From assembly GCF_007570825.1 (NCBI RefSeq), contig NZ_SUNB01000010.1, positions 1 to 64,000 of the forward strand: 64,000 bases of DNA, read 5' to 3'. This document shows, piece by piece, positions 27,579-36,724 of this stretch. The notes beneath the pieces were generated by a model, which did not search any database, was not told the DNA's origin, and saw only the letters and a program-made list of their open reading frames with translations. Source of the DNA: Pleionea sediminis (GTDB lineage: Bacteria > Pseudomonadota > Gammaproteobacteria > Enterobacterales > Kangiellaceae). Made by a program: the position numbers and the translations under genes. The first letter of the stretch is position 1. Each line of letters starts with the position of its first letter.

Positions 27579-28973
27579 TTATCGAGAACCTTTTTGCCAA
27601 ACAATAACCTGAATCGTTTGTAATAAGATAGTTAAATCCAAGAATAAACTAAAGTTCTTAATATAATAGAGGTCAAATTGAAGCTTTTGTTTAGCGTCTT
27701 CATCGTTATCGCCATAGGGATAACAAATCTGAGCCCATCCCGTTATTCCAGGTTTTACTCGATGACGCATGTTGTAAAAAGGTATTTTCTCAGCTAAATC
27801 AGCAACAAATTCAGGTCTTTCAGGACGCGGACCAACGAAACTCATGTCACCTTTGAGAACATTCCACATTTGAGGAATTTCATCGAGTCGAGTTTTACGC
27901 ATAATTCCACCAATACGAGTCACTCGGGCGTCATTTTTTGCAGCAAATTGAGGGCCATCCTTCTCTGCATCAACCACCATGCTGCGAAACTTATAGATAG
28001 TGAATGGCTCACCAAATTGCCCAGTACGGATTTGGCTGTAAATAACCGGATCACGCCAACGAGATTCATGCTTAATCAAAAAGTATAAAACGAAACAAAT
28101 TGGCAACGACAAAATTAAAAAGGTCGCACTGACTATAATGTCGAACACTCTCTTTATTGCTTCTCGGATGTAATCGGTGTGAAATCCGTCAAAAAAGATG
28201 ACTTGATTGGGCGATAGTGTATCAATTTCCATTCGACCCGTACGTCGTTCAAAAAACTCTGTGATATCAGTTATTCTCAAACCACCGAGTTTTAATGAAA
28301 TAATATCATTAACTGGATAATTCTTTCGCGTATCATCAACGGCAATTACCAAATGATCAATTCCATATCGCTCGACAATCTTTTGTAAGGGCTCGTCTGA
28401 TCGAATGACAATACTTTCGTCATCTACCTCGTTTTTGTCACCTTTCAAATGAAAAAAGCCCACAAGCTTTATACCTTGCCAATCACTTTTACGCTTTAAT
28501 CGCATGATTTGTTTTGCGCGTTTGCCAGTTCCCAAAACCAATATTCTTGATTGAAACAGCTCTTTATTTGCAATGGAATAAAATGAGTATCGAACGATCA
28601 CTAAAAAGACAAAACCTAAGCCCAGACTGATACCAAAAACACCTCGACCAATAAAAATACTAGGAAACAGATAAAATAGAATCGAGAGCAAAGCAAAAGC
28701 TAAAACTATCGACCAAAATAAACGGGAAATGACCGATGTAAAACTATCTCTGGTAGCCCTTCTATAAAGCCCAACCGCAATCATCACCAATACATGAATC
28801 CCGGCAAAAACCGAAGCTTTAAGATTAAATGATTGAAAAAGTTCTGTCGCCTCAGGGGATTCTGGAAATCGAATTTCAGCTGCTATGTACACACTCAAAA
28901 ATAGAGCGAGAAATTCCAACGCCAATAAAAGAAATAACGCCCTTGGTATGTAATGGCCAAACAGCCTAACCAT
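27579..28973 (-). CDS. Undecaprenyl-phosphate sugar transferase, XrtA/PEP-CTERM type
   Basis: A 464-residue polyprenyl-phosphate sugar-1-phosphate transferase that starts exopolysaccharide synthesis at the inner membrane. Four or five N-terminal membrane helices (about residues 10-130) are followed by a CoA-binding-like Rossmann region (about 145-260, RILVLGTGKRAKQIM). A membrane re-entry helix lies at about 275-300, and the C-terminal catalytic domain has KFRSMVVDAEKDGPQFA, TRIGGIMRKTRLDEIPQ and GPRPERPEFV. This fits the subfamily tied to exosortase systems. It forms a two-gene operon with the ATPase and is divergent from kynA. Confidence 0.85.
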   Translation of the reverse strand: MVRLFGHYIPRALFLLLALEFLALFLSVYIAAEIRFPESPEATELFQSFNLKASVFAGIHVLVMIAVGLYRRATRDSFTSVISRLFWSIVLAFALLSILFYLFPSIFIGRGVFGISLGLGFVFLVIVRYSFYSIANKELFQSRILVLGTGKRAKQIMRLKRKSDWQGIKLVGFFHLKGDKNEVDDESIVIRSDEPLQKIVERYGIDHLVIAVDDTRKNYPVNDIISLKLGGLRITDITEFFERRTGRMEIDTLSPNQVIFFDGFHTDYIREAIKRVFDIIVSATFLILSLPICFVLYFLIKHESRWRDPVIYSQIRTGQFGEPFTIYKFRSMVVDAEKDGPQFAAKNDARVTRIGGIMRKTRLDEIPQMWNVLKGDMSFVGPRPERPEFVADLAEKIPFYNMRHRVKPGITGWAQICYPYGDNDEDAKQKLQFDLYYIKNFSLFLDLTILLQTIQVIVWQKGSR

Positions 28974-29127
28974 AAACCAATCCTTGTTAGTAATTAAATA
29001 ATTTCGAATGCTTTTCGGAGAAGTTGGAATTATATCTCTTCTGTAATAAATTGCCAGAAATCAGTATACTGAATGCTTTAAATAGTAAACTGCTTCACGG
29101 TTTTAAGCATAACGAGTAGAGATAACT

Positions 29128-30234
29128 ATGTGCGCAATGCAACGGAACACAACACCTTGTTATTACACCGACTATCTTCAATTGGATAAATTGCTCGACA
29201 GTCAACACCCGGAAAGCTCTAAGTACGGCATTGAAGCTCACGACGAAATGCTGTTTATCATTGTTCATCAAGCCTACGAACTGTGGTTTAAACAAATATT
29301 GCATGAAATGCACTCAATTTATGGGGAGTTTAACCAAAACCAAATCCCCGAAAAATCGATGGGCCGCATTGTATCTAGACTCGATCGCATTGGTGCAATC
29401 CAAAAGCTACTCATTGACCAAATCGGCGTTTTGGAGACCATGACGCCTCTGGACTTTCTCGACTTTCGAGATTACCTGGTGCCGGCTTCCGGCTTTCAAA
29501 GTATTCAATTCAAAGAAATTGAAATCTTATTGGGCTTAAAGAGCAAATTTCGAATCAATTTCGACAAAGATTCTTTCTACAAACGATTGAATGAAAAAGA
29601 CCGAACTCATCTTATGGAGTTGGAAGAACAACCCAGCTTGTTCGATTGCGTCGAAAAGTGGCTCGAACGGATGCCATTTTTTGAATACGGTGACTTTAAA
29701 TTTTGGGACTCCTACAAACAAGCTGTTGATAAGATGCTCGAAAATGACCGAGCGATTATTCAAAATAATGACTATTTGAGCGAATCCGATCGCGAATTCC
29801 AATTAAAAGATCTTGAGAACACGCGCCGCAGCTTTACTGCCCTACTCGACGAAGAACAATACAACTTATTGAAAAAAGAAGGAAAGTTTCGGTTTAGTCA
29901 AAAAGCGTTACTCGGCGCAGTATTTATTAATCTGTATCGAGACGAGCCCATTTTCCAACTCCCCTTTCAACTTTTGATGGGATTATTGGAAATCGATGAA
30001 CACTTCACGACCTGGCGTTATCGCCATGTCATTATGGTCCAAAGAATGTTGGGTTCCAAAATAGGAACGGGCGGCTCCAGTGGTACCGATTATCTTCGTC
30101 AAACGACAGAAAACAATCGATTTTTCAAAGATCTTTTTAGCTTATCGACCTTTTTATTGCCGCGCTCGGCGCTGCCTGAATTACCCGAACCTCTAAGAAA
30201 AGCGCTTAATTTTTACTTCCACCCAGAAGAGTAA
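29128..30234 (+). CDS. kynA: Tryptophan 2,3-dioxygenase
   Basis: This heme enzyme opens the indole ring of tryptophan to N-formylkynurenine, the first step of the kynurenine pathway. Diagnostic segments are DEMLFIIVHQAYELWFKQI (about residues 40-58, with the distal histidine), LDFLDFRDYLVPASGFQS (substrate arginine region, about 110-127) and WRYRHVIMVQRMLG with IGTGGSSGTDYLRQT (about 296-330, proximal heme histidine). At 368 residues it is longer than the roughly 280-residue bacterial forms such as that of Xanthomonas and closer to animal enzymes. No other kynurenine-pathway gene is nearby. Confidence 0.93.
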   Translation: MCAMQRNTTPCYYTDYLQLDKLLDSQHPESSKYGIEAHDEMLFIIVHQAYELWFKQILHEMHSIYGEFNQNQIPEKSMGRIVSRLDRIGAIQKLLIDQIGVLETMTPLDFLDFRDYLVPASGFQSIQFKEIEILLGLKSKFRINFDKDSFYKRLNEKDRTHLMELEEQPSLFDCVEKWLERMPFFEYGDFKFWDSYKQAVDKMLENDRAIIQNNDYLSESDREFQLKDLENTRRSFTALLDEEQYNLLKKEGKFRFSQKALLGAVFINLYRDEPIFQLPFQLLMGLLEIDEHFTTWRYRHVIMVQRMLGSKIGTGGSSGTDYLRQTTENNRFFKDLFSLSTFLLPRSALPELPEPLRKALNFYFHPEE

Positions 30235-30238
30235 ATCG

Positions 30239-30739
30239 TTAAAGGTTGGTTGCCGCTGCAAAAGTAGCAGCCAACTTTTCGAACCCAACCAAATCATCAT
30301 CATCAAAACGGTTCAGTGTCGGGCTATCGATATCCAGCACGCCAAACAGTCGCCCATCATGAACAATTGGCACCACGATTTCAGAATTACTCGCACTGTC
30401 ACAAGCAATATGACCCGCAAAAGAATGCACATCATCCACTCTGACGGATTGTCGCTGTTGCGCTACAGTACCACAAACACCTTTACCGAACGGAATATGA
30501 ACACAGGCGACTTTGCCATTAAACGGTCCCAAGCGTAAATTTTCGTCATCGACATTTAAATAAAAGCCCGACCAATTTAAATCTGGAATAGAATAAAAAA
30601 CAAACGAAGCCACTTGAGACATGTTTGTGATGGGATCGCGCTCAATCGAGAGTAACCCTTCCAACTGTTGGCACAGTGACTGGTAATAGGATGACTTATT
30701 GTCGTAATAAAGAGAAAAATCGGATTCTAATTGGTGCAT
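30239..30739 (-). CDS. msrC: Free methionine-(R)-sulfoxide reductase (GAF domain)
   Basis: A 166-residue single GAF domain of the fRMsr family, which reduces free methionine-R-sulfoxide. Three conserved cysteines are visible: VACVHIPFGKGVCGTVAQQ (two, about residues 84-95) and HIACDSASNSEIVVP (about 115-129). DLNWSGFYLN and GVLDIDSPTLNRF are family marks. It is convergent with kynA, with only four bases between stops, so no separate terminator fits. It lies 21 bases downstream of a cyclic-di-GMP gene and may be in its operon. Confidence 0.9.
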   Translation of the reverse strand: MHQLESDFSLYYDNKSSYYQSLCQQLEGLLSIERDPITNMSQVASFVFYSIPDLNWSGFYLNVDDENLRLGPFNGKVACVHIPFGKGVCGTVAQQRQSVRVDDVHSFAGHIACDSASNSEIVVPIVHDGRLFGVLDIDSPTLNRFDDDDLVGFEKLAATFAAATNL

Positions 30740-30760
30740 GGTTAACCGCCTGATAACTAG

Positions 30761-32494
30761 TTAGCGGCTGCTAGAATAAGGATAACTATGCTCTTTTTCA
30801 ACTAATGAATCAATGGGTTCTGGCAACCCAATGCCATACCCCTGCGCAAAATCGACACCAAGATCGATCAATTGCTCTTTGATGGCGTTATTCTCAACGT
30901 ATTCGGCAATCGTTAATGCGCCTATTTCATGGGCAACATCATTGATGGATCGAACCATCGCGACCGACACTCTGTCTTCGGTAATTTCCCGCACAAATTC
31001 ACCATCGATTTTTACGAAATCAACGGGCAAGTTTTTAAGGTAAGAAAATGAAGCCATACCGGTGCCGAAATCATCCAAAGCAATACGGCACCCAAAAGAT
31101 TTTATGGTGTCAATGAATTCGCGAGCTTTCATTAAATTTTCAACCGCTGCGGTTTCCGTAATTTCAAAACAAAGCTTTTCAGGAGGAACCAAAAATCGAG
31201 TCATTAAGTCATCAATGTAAGTCAGAAATTCCGGTTGTGTTAAACTAATACCGGATAAATTAACATTGATGTGATCGAGAAAAATTCCCCGATGTTCCGA
31301 CAACCAGCGAAAACTGTTCAAAACAACCCAACGATCAATCATATTAATCATGTTGTATTTTTCAGCAGCTATCAAAAAGGCCGCCGGGCTTGATGCCTTA
31401 TTGTGTTCATCGCGAACTCTTAATAACACTTCACAATGATTTAAATCTCGCTCACCTTTTAAACTGATAATTGGCTGCTGATAAAACTCAAACCAATCAT
31501 TACGCACTGCATAAACAAGTTTAGAAACCCACTGCACTTCTTCTTGATGACTTTTTAATTCAATCGCTGACGGCGAGTAAATACAATATTGATTCGGTCC
31601 AGTAACTTTAGCTTGCGAGCAAGCCATTTCTGCGTGTTGAATCGCTTGCACCCAAGATTCAACGGTTGAATCGATTTTAGTTACTCCAATAACAGAACCC
31701 GCTAGATACTCCTTCTTGTTCCAAGTAAAACTGAATCGCTCTAAATTCGCCAGTAGTTTAACGGCAATTTTTTCAGCCAGTTCGATATCGACACGCCATA
31801 ACAAGAGGCAAAATTCATCATTACCGATACGTGCTAACAAATCATTACTGCGCGTATTGTCGGAAAGCTTTTCAGCGAAAGATTTTATTAATTCATTACC
31901 TGCGAGATAACCAGCCGCTTCGTTAATCAATTTAGTTTGACTTAGTTTAATTAAAAACATCGAATGCGTGGCTTTATTCAATTTTGCATCTTGCAAAGTT
32001 TCCATAAGCACTCGTTCAAATTCACTGCGATTTACCAATCCCGTCAATTGATCGTATTTTTTTTGGAAGTCGATGGTTTCTTTTAATTGATTGGTTTTCG
32101 ACTCATCAACAATCGTAAAAATACAATACTGGCTTTTTCCTCCGTTTAGCTTCGCAGATACAAATTGAGCGGATATTTTAAAAGGAATTACACGACCATC
32201 TTTACCCGATAAAAAGCACGTTTGTTGCAGCTCCATTAAAGCTTGATCTTGACAAAGCTCTTCAATCGATACCGATCGAAATCGTGTGTCTGACTGCTGA
32301 ATAAATTTTAAGCTATCGGTGAGGTTTTGATGAGAAGAGTCATTCACCGCCAATAACGACTTGGCACAATCATTGGAAAAATGAATGACCCCATCAGTGT
32401 CCGTAATAATGACACAATCGCTTACGGCATTCAGCGCAACACAAAACGCAGTGAGCTTAATATCATCGTCCATCTCTAGAATACGCGTAGGCAT
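30761..32494 (-). CDS. PAS-GGDEF-EAL cyclic-di-GMP signalling protein
   Basis: This 577-residue soluble protein has a PAS domain (about 12-130, CVIITDTDGVIHFSNDCAKSL), a GGDEF domain (about 145-310) and an EAL domain (about 320-570). The GGDEF signature reads GNDEF, so cyclase activity is doubtful, though an RxxD inhibitory-site pattern (RSND) is kept five residues before it. The EAL domain looks active: CEVLLR for EAL, NVNLSG, FEITET, LDDFGTG, VKIDGEF and AQGYGIG are all present. A phosphodiesterase with GTP- or c-di-GMP-sensing GGDEF is the likely role. There is no membrane segment. Confidence 0.88.
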   Translation of the reverse strand: MPTRILEMDDDIKLTAFCVALNAVSDCVIITDTDGVIHFSNDCAKSLLAVNDSSHQNLTDSLKFIQQSDTRFRSVSIEELCQDQALMELQQTCFLSGKDGRVIPFKISAQFVSAKLNGGKSQYCIFTIVDESKTNQLKETIDFQKKYDQLTGLVNRSEFERVLMETLQDAKLNKATHSMFLIKLSQTKLINEAAGYLAGNELIKSFAEKLSDNTRSNDLLARIGNDEFCLLLWRVDIELAEKIAVKLLANLERFSFTWNKKEYLAGSVIGVTKIDSTVESWVQAIQHAEMACSQAKVTGPNQYCIYSPSAIELKSHQEEVQWVSKLVYAVRNDWFEFYQQPIISLKGERDLNHCEVLLRVRDEHNKASSPAAFLIAAEKYNMINMIDRWVVLNSFRWLSEHRGIFLDHINVNLSGISLTQPEFLTYIDDLMTRFLVPPEKLCFEITETAAVENLMKAREFIDTIKSFGCRIALDDFGTGMASFSYLKNLPVDFVKIDGEFVREITEDRVSVAMVRSINDVAHEIGALTIAEYVENNAIKEQLIDLGVDFAQGYGIGLPEPIDSLVEKEHSYPYSSSR

Positions 32495-32714
32495 CGTTTC
32501 AACTTAAATCCGGTGAAATCTTGATTCGATATAAAAGTTACTCTGATATCGAAACTGTCCACGATTTAAAATCGCTAATCTGTATTAAGATTAGTCTATT
32601 TTTGGGGCTTACGCGCGCATTTGTCCATCAAGCTAAGAGAAAAATACAGGAAGGTGGTAAGTCTCTGCGAGGCAAGGTAACATATCGCGTTTGTGGAGAA
32701 TTTAGGTTTGTTAT

Positions 32715-32909
32715 ATGTCGGATCAACAACCCCCCTCTCCTTGTATTGCGGTTTGTAAGCTCGAAACCGACCAATTCGGTATTGAGATATGCAAAGGTTG
32801 CTACCGAACTATCGACGAGATAGTTCAGTGGTCTCGGATGTCCGCAAGCGAGAAAAATAACGTCTTAGAACGCATTAAACGGGCAAAAGCTTCGCCCCTG
32901 ACAAAATGA
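32715..32909 (+). CDS. DUF1289 family small Cys-rich protein
   Basis: This 64-residue protein carries the DUF1289 pattern: [11 protein letters not shown] at the N-terminus, then [20 protein letters not shown]. Four cysteines (two CxxC-like pairs) suggest metal binding. The family is common in Proteobacteria and uncharacterised. It overlaps by four bases an alternative start of asnS and is probably co-transcribed with it. Confidence 0.85.
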   Translation: MSDQQPPSPCIAVCKLETDQFGIEICKGCYRTIDEIVQWSRMSASEKNNVLERIKRAKASPLTK

Positions 32910-32926
32910 CTGGAGTAATTAAGAAA

Positions 32927-34324
32927 ATGACCGTACTGAGTGCAAGTGAGTTTTTATCGGGTAAGGCGCCGGTTGGCTCAGAAGTAACCGTAAATGGCTG
33001 GGTTAGAACCAGTAAGAATTCAAAGGGTGGATTTTCCTTTATCAACATCCACGACGGTTCCTGCTTTGCAACTTTGCAAGTGATTGCAGATGACAAGCTC
33101 AGTAATTATGACGACATTGCCAAATTAACCACTGGATGCTCTATCTCTGCGACTGGAAAAGTTGTTGAGTCTCAGGGCAAGGGTCAATCATTTGAAATGC
33201 AAGCGTCCGAGCTCAACATTTTAGGTTGGGTCGAAGACCCCGCGACTTATCCGATGCAACCCAAGCCTCACAAAATGGAGTTTCTGCGAGAAAACGCTCA
33301 TTTGCGTCCACGTACTAACATTATCGGAGCAATGACTCGCGTCAGAAACTGCTTAGCGCAGGCCATTCACCGTTTTCATTATGAGCGCGACTTTAACTGG
33401 ATCCACACACCAATCGTCACCGCATCCGATTGCGAAGGCGCTGGCGAGATGTTCCGAGTTTCTACCCTAGATCTCGAAAACTTGCCCAGAAATGAACAAG
33501 GAAAAGTCGATTTTTCAAAAGACTTTTTCGGTAAAGAGGCTTTCCTCACCGTTTCAGGTCAACTTAACGTCGAAACCTATTGCTTGGCGCTCTCCAAGGT
33601 TTATACCTTCGGACCTACATTCCGTGCTGAAAACTCGAATACCAGCCGACATTTATCAGAATTTTGGATGGTTGAGCCCGAAGTCGCTTTTGCCGATCTC
33701 AAACAAAACGCCGATTTGGCCGAAGCCATGCTGAAATACATTTGTAAAGCCGTTCTCAATGAGCGCGGCGACGATATGGAGTTCTTCGCACAACGCGTCG
33801 ATAAAACTTGCATCAGTCGTTTAGAGCAAATTGTCGAGCATGATTTCGAACGTATGGATTACACCGATGCGATTGAAATTCTCAAAAAATCGAACAAGTC
33901 TTTCGAGTTCCCTGTCGAGTGGGGTGTTGACCTTCAATCAGAACATGAGCGTTTCCTGGCAGAAGAGCACATCGGTCGCCCGATTATTCTGATGAATTAC
34001 CCAAAAGATATTAAAGCGTTTTACATGCGCTTAAATGATGACGAAAAAACCGTCGCGGCGATGGATGTACTTGCTCCCGGAATTGGTGAAATCATCGGTG
34101 GCAGTCAGCGTGAAGAGCGATTGGAAGTCTTTGACCAACGCCTCGATCAAATGGAATTAAGTAGAGAAGATTACTGGTGGTATCGAGATTTGCGACGTTA
34201 CGGCACCGTACCCCACTCTGGTTTTGGTCTGGGTTTTGAGCGCATGGTGGCTTACGCCACTGGAATTTCAAACATTCGTGATGTGATTCCTTTCCCACGA
34301 ACACCTAAATCAGCAGAGTTTTAA
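32927..34324 (+). CDS. asnS: Asparagine--tRNA ligase
   Basis: A 465-residue class IIb synthetase that charges tRNA-Asn. It has an N-terminal OB-fold anticodon-binding domain (about residues 15-105, [20 protein letters not shown]) and a catalytic domain with motif 2 [31 protein letters not shown] sequence and motif 3 [15 protein letters not shown] near the end. I choose the ATG at 32927 because it gives the E. coli length (466); an in-frame ATG at 32906 overlaps the DUF1289 gene. Presence of AsnRS suggests direct rather than transamidation-based Asn-tRNA synthesis. Confidence 0.95.
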   Translation: MTVLSASEFLSGKAPVGSEVTVNGWVRTSKNSKGGFSFINIHDGSCFATLQVIADDKLSNYDDIAKLTTGCSISATGKVVESQGKGQSFEMQASELNILGWVEDPATYPMQPKPHKMEFLRENAHLRPRTNIIGAMTRVRNCLAQAIHRFHYERDFNWIHTPIVTASDCEGAGEMFRVSTLDLENLPRNEQGKVDFSKDFFGKEAFLTVSGQLNVETYCLALSKVYTFGPTFRAENSNTSRHLSEFWMVEPEVAFADLKQNADLAEAMLKYICKAVLNERGDDMEFFAQRVDKTCISRLEQIVEHDFERMDYTDAIEILKKSNKSFEFPVEWGVDLQSEHERFLAEEHIGRPIILMNYPKDIKAFYMRLNDDEKTVAAMDVLAPGIGEIIGGSQREERLEVFDQRLDQMELSREDYWWYRDLRRYGTVPHSGFGLGFERMVAYATGISNIRDVIPFPRTPKSAEF

Positions 34325-34335
34325 CAGGAGAGAAA

Positions 34336-34911
34336 ATGAGCGTAAAAATACTCGTATTTGCGGGAAGTTTAAGAAAAGAATCTTACAACAAGAAATTAGC
34401 GAAAATTCTTGCTGAGTCTGCCAAGAAAGCCGGTGCAGAAGTCAATTATGTCGATCTTATTGATTTACCACTGCCATTGTTTAATGAAGATGATGAGGCT
34501 GAAAACGGCATTCACCCCAATGCGCTGGATTTAAAGAAAATGATGAACGAAGCCGATGGCTTTCTTATTGCGTCACCGGAATACAATGGTTCCTATTCTG
34601 GCGTTTTGAAGAACGCTATTGATTGGGCGTCACGTCAAGCTGATGGCGAGGGTATTTTAGAAAGCTTCAAAAATAAATACGCTGCGATTTTTGCTACTTC
34701 ACCCGGCGCATTTGGTGGCCTTCGCGGATTAAGTCAATTACGACTTTTATTAAGCGGTATTGGCACCACTCTGCTCAATGATCAAGTAGCCATTCCAAAA
34801 GCTGCTGACGCATTTACAGAAGACGGCCAGTTGGCCAGTGAAAAACGCCAACAAACCATCGACCGAATTGTTGGACGATTAGTAGAAATGATTGAAAAAG
34901 TTAAAAGTTAA
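34336..34911 (+). CDS. NAD(P)H-dependent FMN reductase
   Basis: A 191-residue flavodoxin-fold reductase. It has the FMN phosphate loop VFAGSLRKESYNKKLAK (about residues 6-22), the family motif PEYNGSYSGVLKNAIDW (about 80-96) and SPGAFGGLRG (about 115-124). Members reduce FMN, quinones or azo and chromate compounds with NAD(P)H; the substrate here is unknown. An AGGAG Shine-Dalgarno precedes the ATG, and the gene lies 11 bases after asnS. A hairpin at 34920-34944 probably ends the unit. Confidence 0.88.
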   Translation: MSVKILVFAGSLRKESYNKKLAKILAESAKKAGAEVNYVDLIDLPLPLFNEDDEAENGIHPNALDLKKMMNEADGFLIASPEYNGSYSGVLKNAIDWASRQADGEGILESFKNKYAAIFATSPGAFGGLRGLSQLRLLLSGIGTTLLNDQVAIPKAADAFTEDGQLASEKRQQTIDRIVGRLVEMIEKVKS

Positions 34912-34919
34912 TCAATTCG

Positions 34920-34944
34920 ACTGGCGGCTATCGGTGTCGCCAGT
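34920..34944 (+). terminator. Probable terminator after the FMN reductase
   Basis: ACTGGCG (34920-34926) pairs with CGCCAGT (34938-34944), followed by a short T-containing tail (TATACTTTT). It lies nine bases after the stop. The T-tract is imperfect. Confidence 0.55.
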
Positions 34945-35013
34945 TATACTTTTCCTCGAACTCAATTTCTTTTTACAGTTTCTGTTCAATGCATAAAAAG
35001 CACTGGAGCAATT

Positions 35014-35193
35014 ATGGCGATCGACCGTAACTACGTTAGTGAAATGGACAAGTTTCTAAAAGAATTCGATGAAAAGCCCGAAAGCCACTCTGAAAGTCGC
35101 CGTGCCGAAGAAGAAAAATACAAAAAGATTCATGACTTACGCGACAATCAATACCCTGAGCGTCAAAAATCAAAAATATGGAAAGACTTTTAA
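35014..35193 (+). CDS. CBU_0585-family small protein
   Basis: A 59-residue charged protein with GGAG eight bases before its ATG. It begins MAIDRNYVSEMDKFLKEFDE, followed by an acidic/basic helix and HDLRDNQYPE. This matches the short uncharacterised CBU_0585 family of Gammaproteobacteria, whose N-terminus is strikingly conserved. It stands alone between the FMN reductase and the convergent nitroreductase gene. No function is known. Confidence 0.75.
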   Translation: MAIDRNYVSEMDKFLKEFDEKPESHSESRRAEEEKYKKIHDLRDNQYPERQKSKIWKDF

Positions 35194-35279
35194 CAACTCA
35201 CCAACACTCTGTCTTCTTTAAACCAATAAAAACTTATTAAGTCTTTATTAGGCTGCACCGTGCCTTTTAATTTAGCTCT

Positions 35280-35837
35280 TTAACTTTTAAAAAAATAATC
35301 TTCTGGCACCACTTGATCGGGTTTGGTAATCGATACTTTTGGAGTGCCAGCGTATAAGAATCCGACAATTTCATCCGAAGGTTTAAGCCCTAACAATTCT
35401 TTCAAAAACGGATTAAACGCCAAGTCACCTGTCCGCCAATAGCCGGCAAATCCTTGTGCTTGTAGAGCAAATAGCATTCCGTGCACTGCACATCCACAAG
35501 AAATCGCTTGTTCGATTTTAGGTACTTTTTCGTGCTCTTGATATTCAACACAAGCGATAATAATCATTGGCGCTCGGAATGGCATGGCCAAAGCTTTTTC
35601 TTGTTTTGCTTGCGGTAAATCGGGCTCGCTTTTTAATTTTGCTTGTAAGAATAACTCGCCCAATTGTTTCAATGAATCATTACCTTGATAAACAAAAAAC
35701 TTCCAGGGACGCAAACCTTTGTGATCAGGAGCCCTTAACGCAGCACGTTGAATGATCTGCAATTCTTCATTACTAGGCGCGGGCTCTTCCAACTTGCCAA
35801 AAGAACCTCGATTCAACAATAATTCGATAGCGTCCAC
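35280..35837 (-). CDS. Nitroreductase family protein (YdjA-like)
   Basis: A 185-residue FMN-dependent oxidoreductase. The N-terminus MDAIELLLNRGSFGKLEEPAP and ALRAPDHKGLRPWKFFV (about residues 30-48, FMN phosphate contacts) are hallmarks of the short YdjA type, as is GCAVHGMLFALQAQGFAGYWRTGDL (about 112-137). The usual reaction is NAD(P)H-dependent reduction of nitro or quinone compounds; the natural substrate is unknown. It lies 33 bases after the cytochrome c gene stop region on the same strand. Confidence 0.88.
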   Translation of the reverse strand: MDAIELLLNRGSFGKLEEPAPSNEELQIIQRAALRAPDHKGLRPWKFFVYQGNDSLKQLGELFLQAKLKSEPDLPQAKQEKALAMPFRAPMIIIACVEYQEHEKVPKIEQAISCGCAVHGMLFALQAQGFAGYWRTGDLAFNPFLKELLGLKPSDEIVGFLYAGTPKVSITKPDQVVPEDYFFKS

Positions 35838-35870
35838 GGTTTGCCTCCTGCTATATGATATTTCACTGAT

Positions 35871-36254
35871 TTATTTTTTTGCGGGTAATGATGAATAATA
35901 AGCGGCCAAGTTTTCAATATCATCATCGCTCAAAGGTTTTGCCATCGGCATCATGATCATATTTTTTCTGTCACCATCACGAAATGCTTTCATCTGGGCA
36001 ACTAAATAGGTTTCTTTTTGGCCTGCTAAATTTGGATAATCGTCTGAAATTCCAACACCATCTTTACCGTGACAACTGGCGCACATCATCGACTTTGCTT
36101 TACCTTTTTCAATATCACCAGCTTGCAACATCGGCGCAGAAAAAATGGAGAAACAAAAAACGAAAAACACGTTCTGCCAGCGACCAGTAAAAAAGTTATC
36201 ATCAACTAGGTATTTTGATAAAAACGATGTTTTCTTTGTTCGAATACTTTTCAT
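35871..36254 (-). CDS. Single-heme cytochrome c (class I, c5/c553-like)
   Basis: A 127-residue exported cytochrome if started at the ATG 36252-36254, which has GAGGG five bases upstream; an ATG nine codons earlier is also in frame. A basic N-region is followed by a hydrophobic signal ([20 protein letters not shown]). The heme motif is CASCHG (Cys-x-x-Cys-His), and the distal Met ligand is probably in [25 protein letters not shown], a typical C-terminal helix. It is a periplasmic electron carrier; its partner is not evident from the neighbours. Confidence 0.87.
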   Translation of the reverse strand: MKSIRTKKTSFLSKYLVDDNFFTGRWQNVFFVFCFSIFSAPMLQAGDIEKGKAKSMMCASCHGKDGVGISDDYPNLAGQKETYLVAQMKAFRDGDRKNMIMMPMAKPLSDDDIENLAAYYSSLPAKK

Positions 36255-36480
36255 ATTTACCCTCGACATATTGCTACTCATCTAGTCAGATATATGAACG
36301 TATATTATAAGAACAATTAGTTTAAGCAACACTTGGATACGTTGATTTGACGAAATAATGTTTGAGTACATCCAAAACAGCCTATTTTCGGCTGATTATC
36401 ATCCAGTTAATATCGACTAAATAAGGTGAATGCAAAATACAGATATCCAACAATAAAACGTTGGAAAACTATCAGGCAAT

Positions 36481-36508
36481 AAAAAGCCCAGCATTAGCTG
36501 GGCTTTTT
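36481..36508 (-). terminator. Terminator after tRNA-Glu
   Basis: A perfect 12-base inverted repeat, AAAAAGCCCAGC (36481-36492), loop ATTA and GCTGGGCTTTTT (36497-36508), lies five bases downstream of the tRNA on the minus strand. Confidence 0.9.
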
Positions 36509-36512
36509 AAAG

Positions 36513-36588
36513 TGGCGTCCCCTAGGGGATTCGAACCCCTGTTACCGCCGTGAAAGGGCGGTGTCCTAGGCCTCTAGACGAAGGGGAC
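36513..36588 (-). tRNA. tRNA-Glu (anticodon TTC), copy 1
   Basis: 76 bases with encoded CCA (36513-36515). The acceptor stem GTCCCCT pairs with AGGGGAC, the anticodon loop is CTTTCAC, and the T-arm is GGGGTTCGAATCCCC. It is identical in sequence to the gene at 43403-43478. Confidence 0.95.
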
Positions 36589-36619
36589 TGAAACTGTTCA
36601 ATCTCGTTTAGAGGCGCGC

Positions 36620-36648
36620 ATTCTATATAGGAGCCTGGTCTTTGTCAA
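36620..36648 (-). promoter_or_regulatory. Sigma-70 promoter of tRNA-Glu copy 1
   Basis: On the minus strand TTGACA (36643-36648), 17 bases and TAGAAT (36620-36625), about 30 bases before the tRNA; a GCGCGCC discriminator follows, typical of growth-rate-controlled stable RNA promoters. Confidence 0.7.
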
Positions 36649-36724
36649 AAGTTTTTTTACATTTATTGATGTAAATTTAAAGACAATCGATTCATACTGA
36701 ACAAGTGGGTTATTAATCGAGCAA

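Noticed and set aside
32521..32823. A 100-codon plus-strand frame upstream of and across the DUF1289 gene
   Set aside because: It overlaps most of the DUF1289 gene in another frame, has no ribosome site and its product shows no family pattern.
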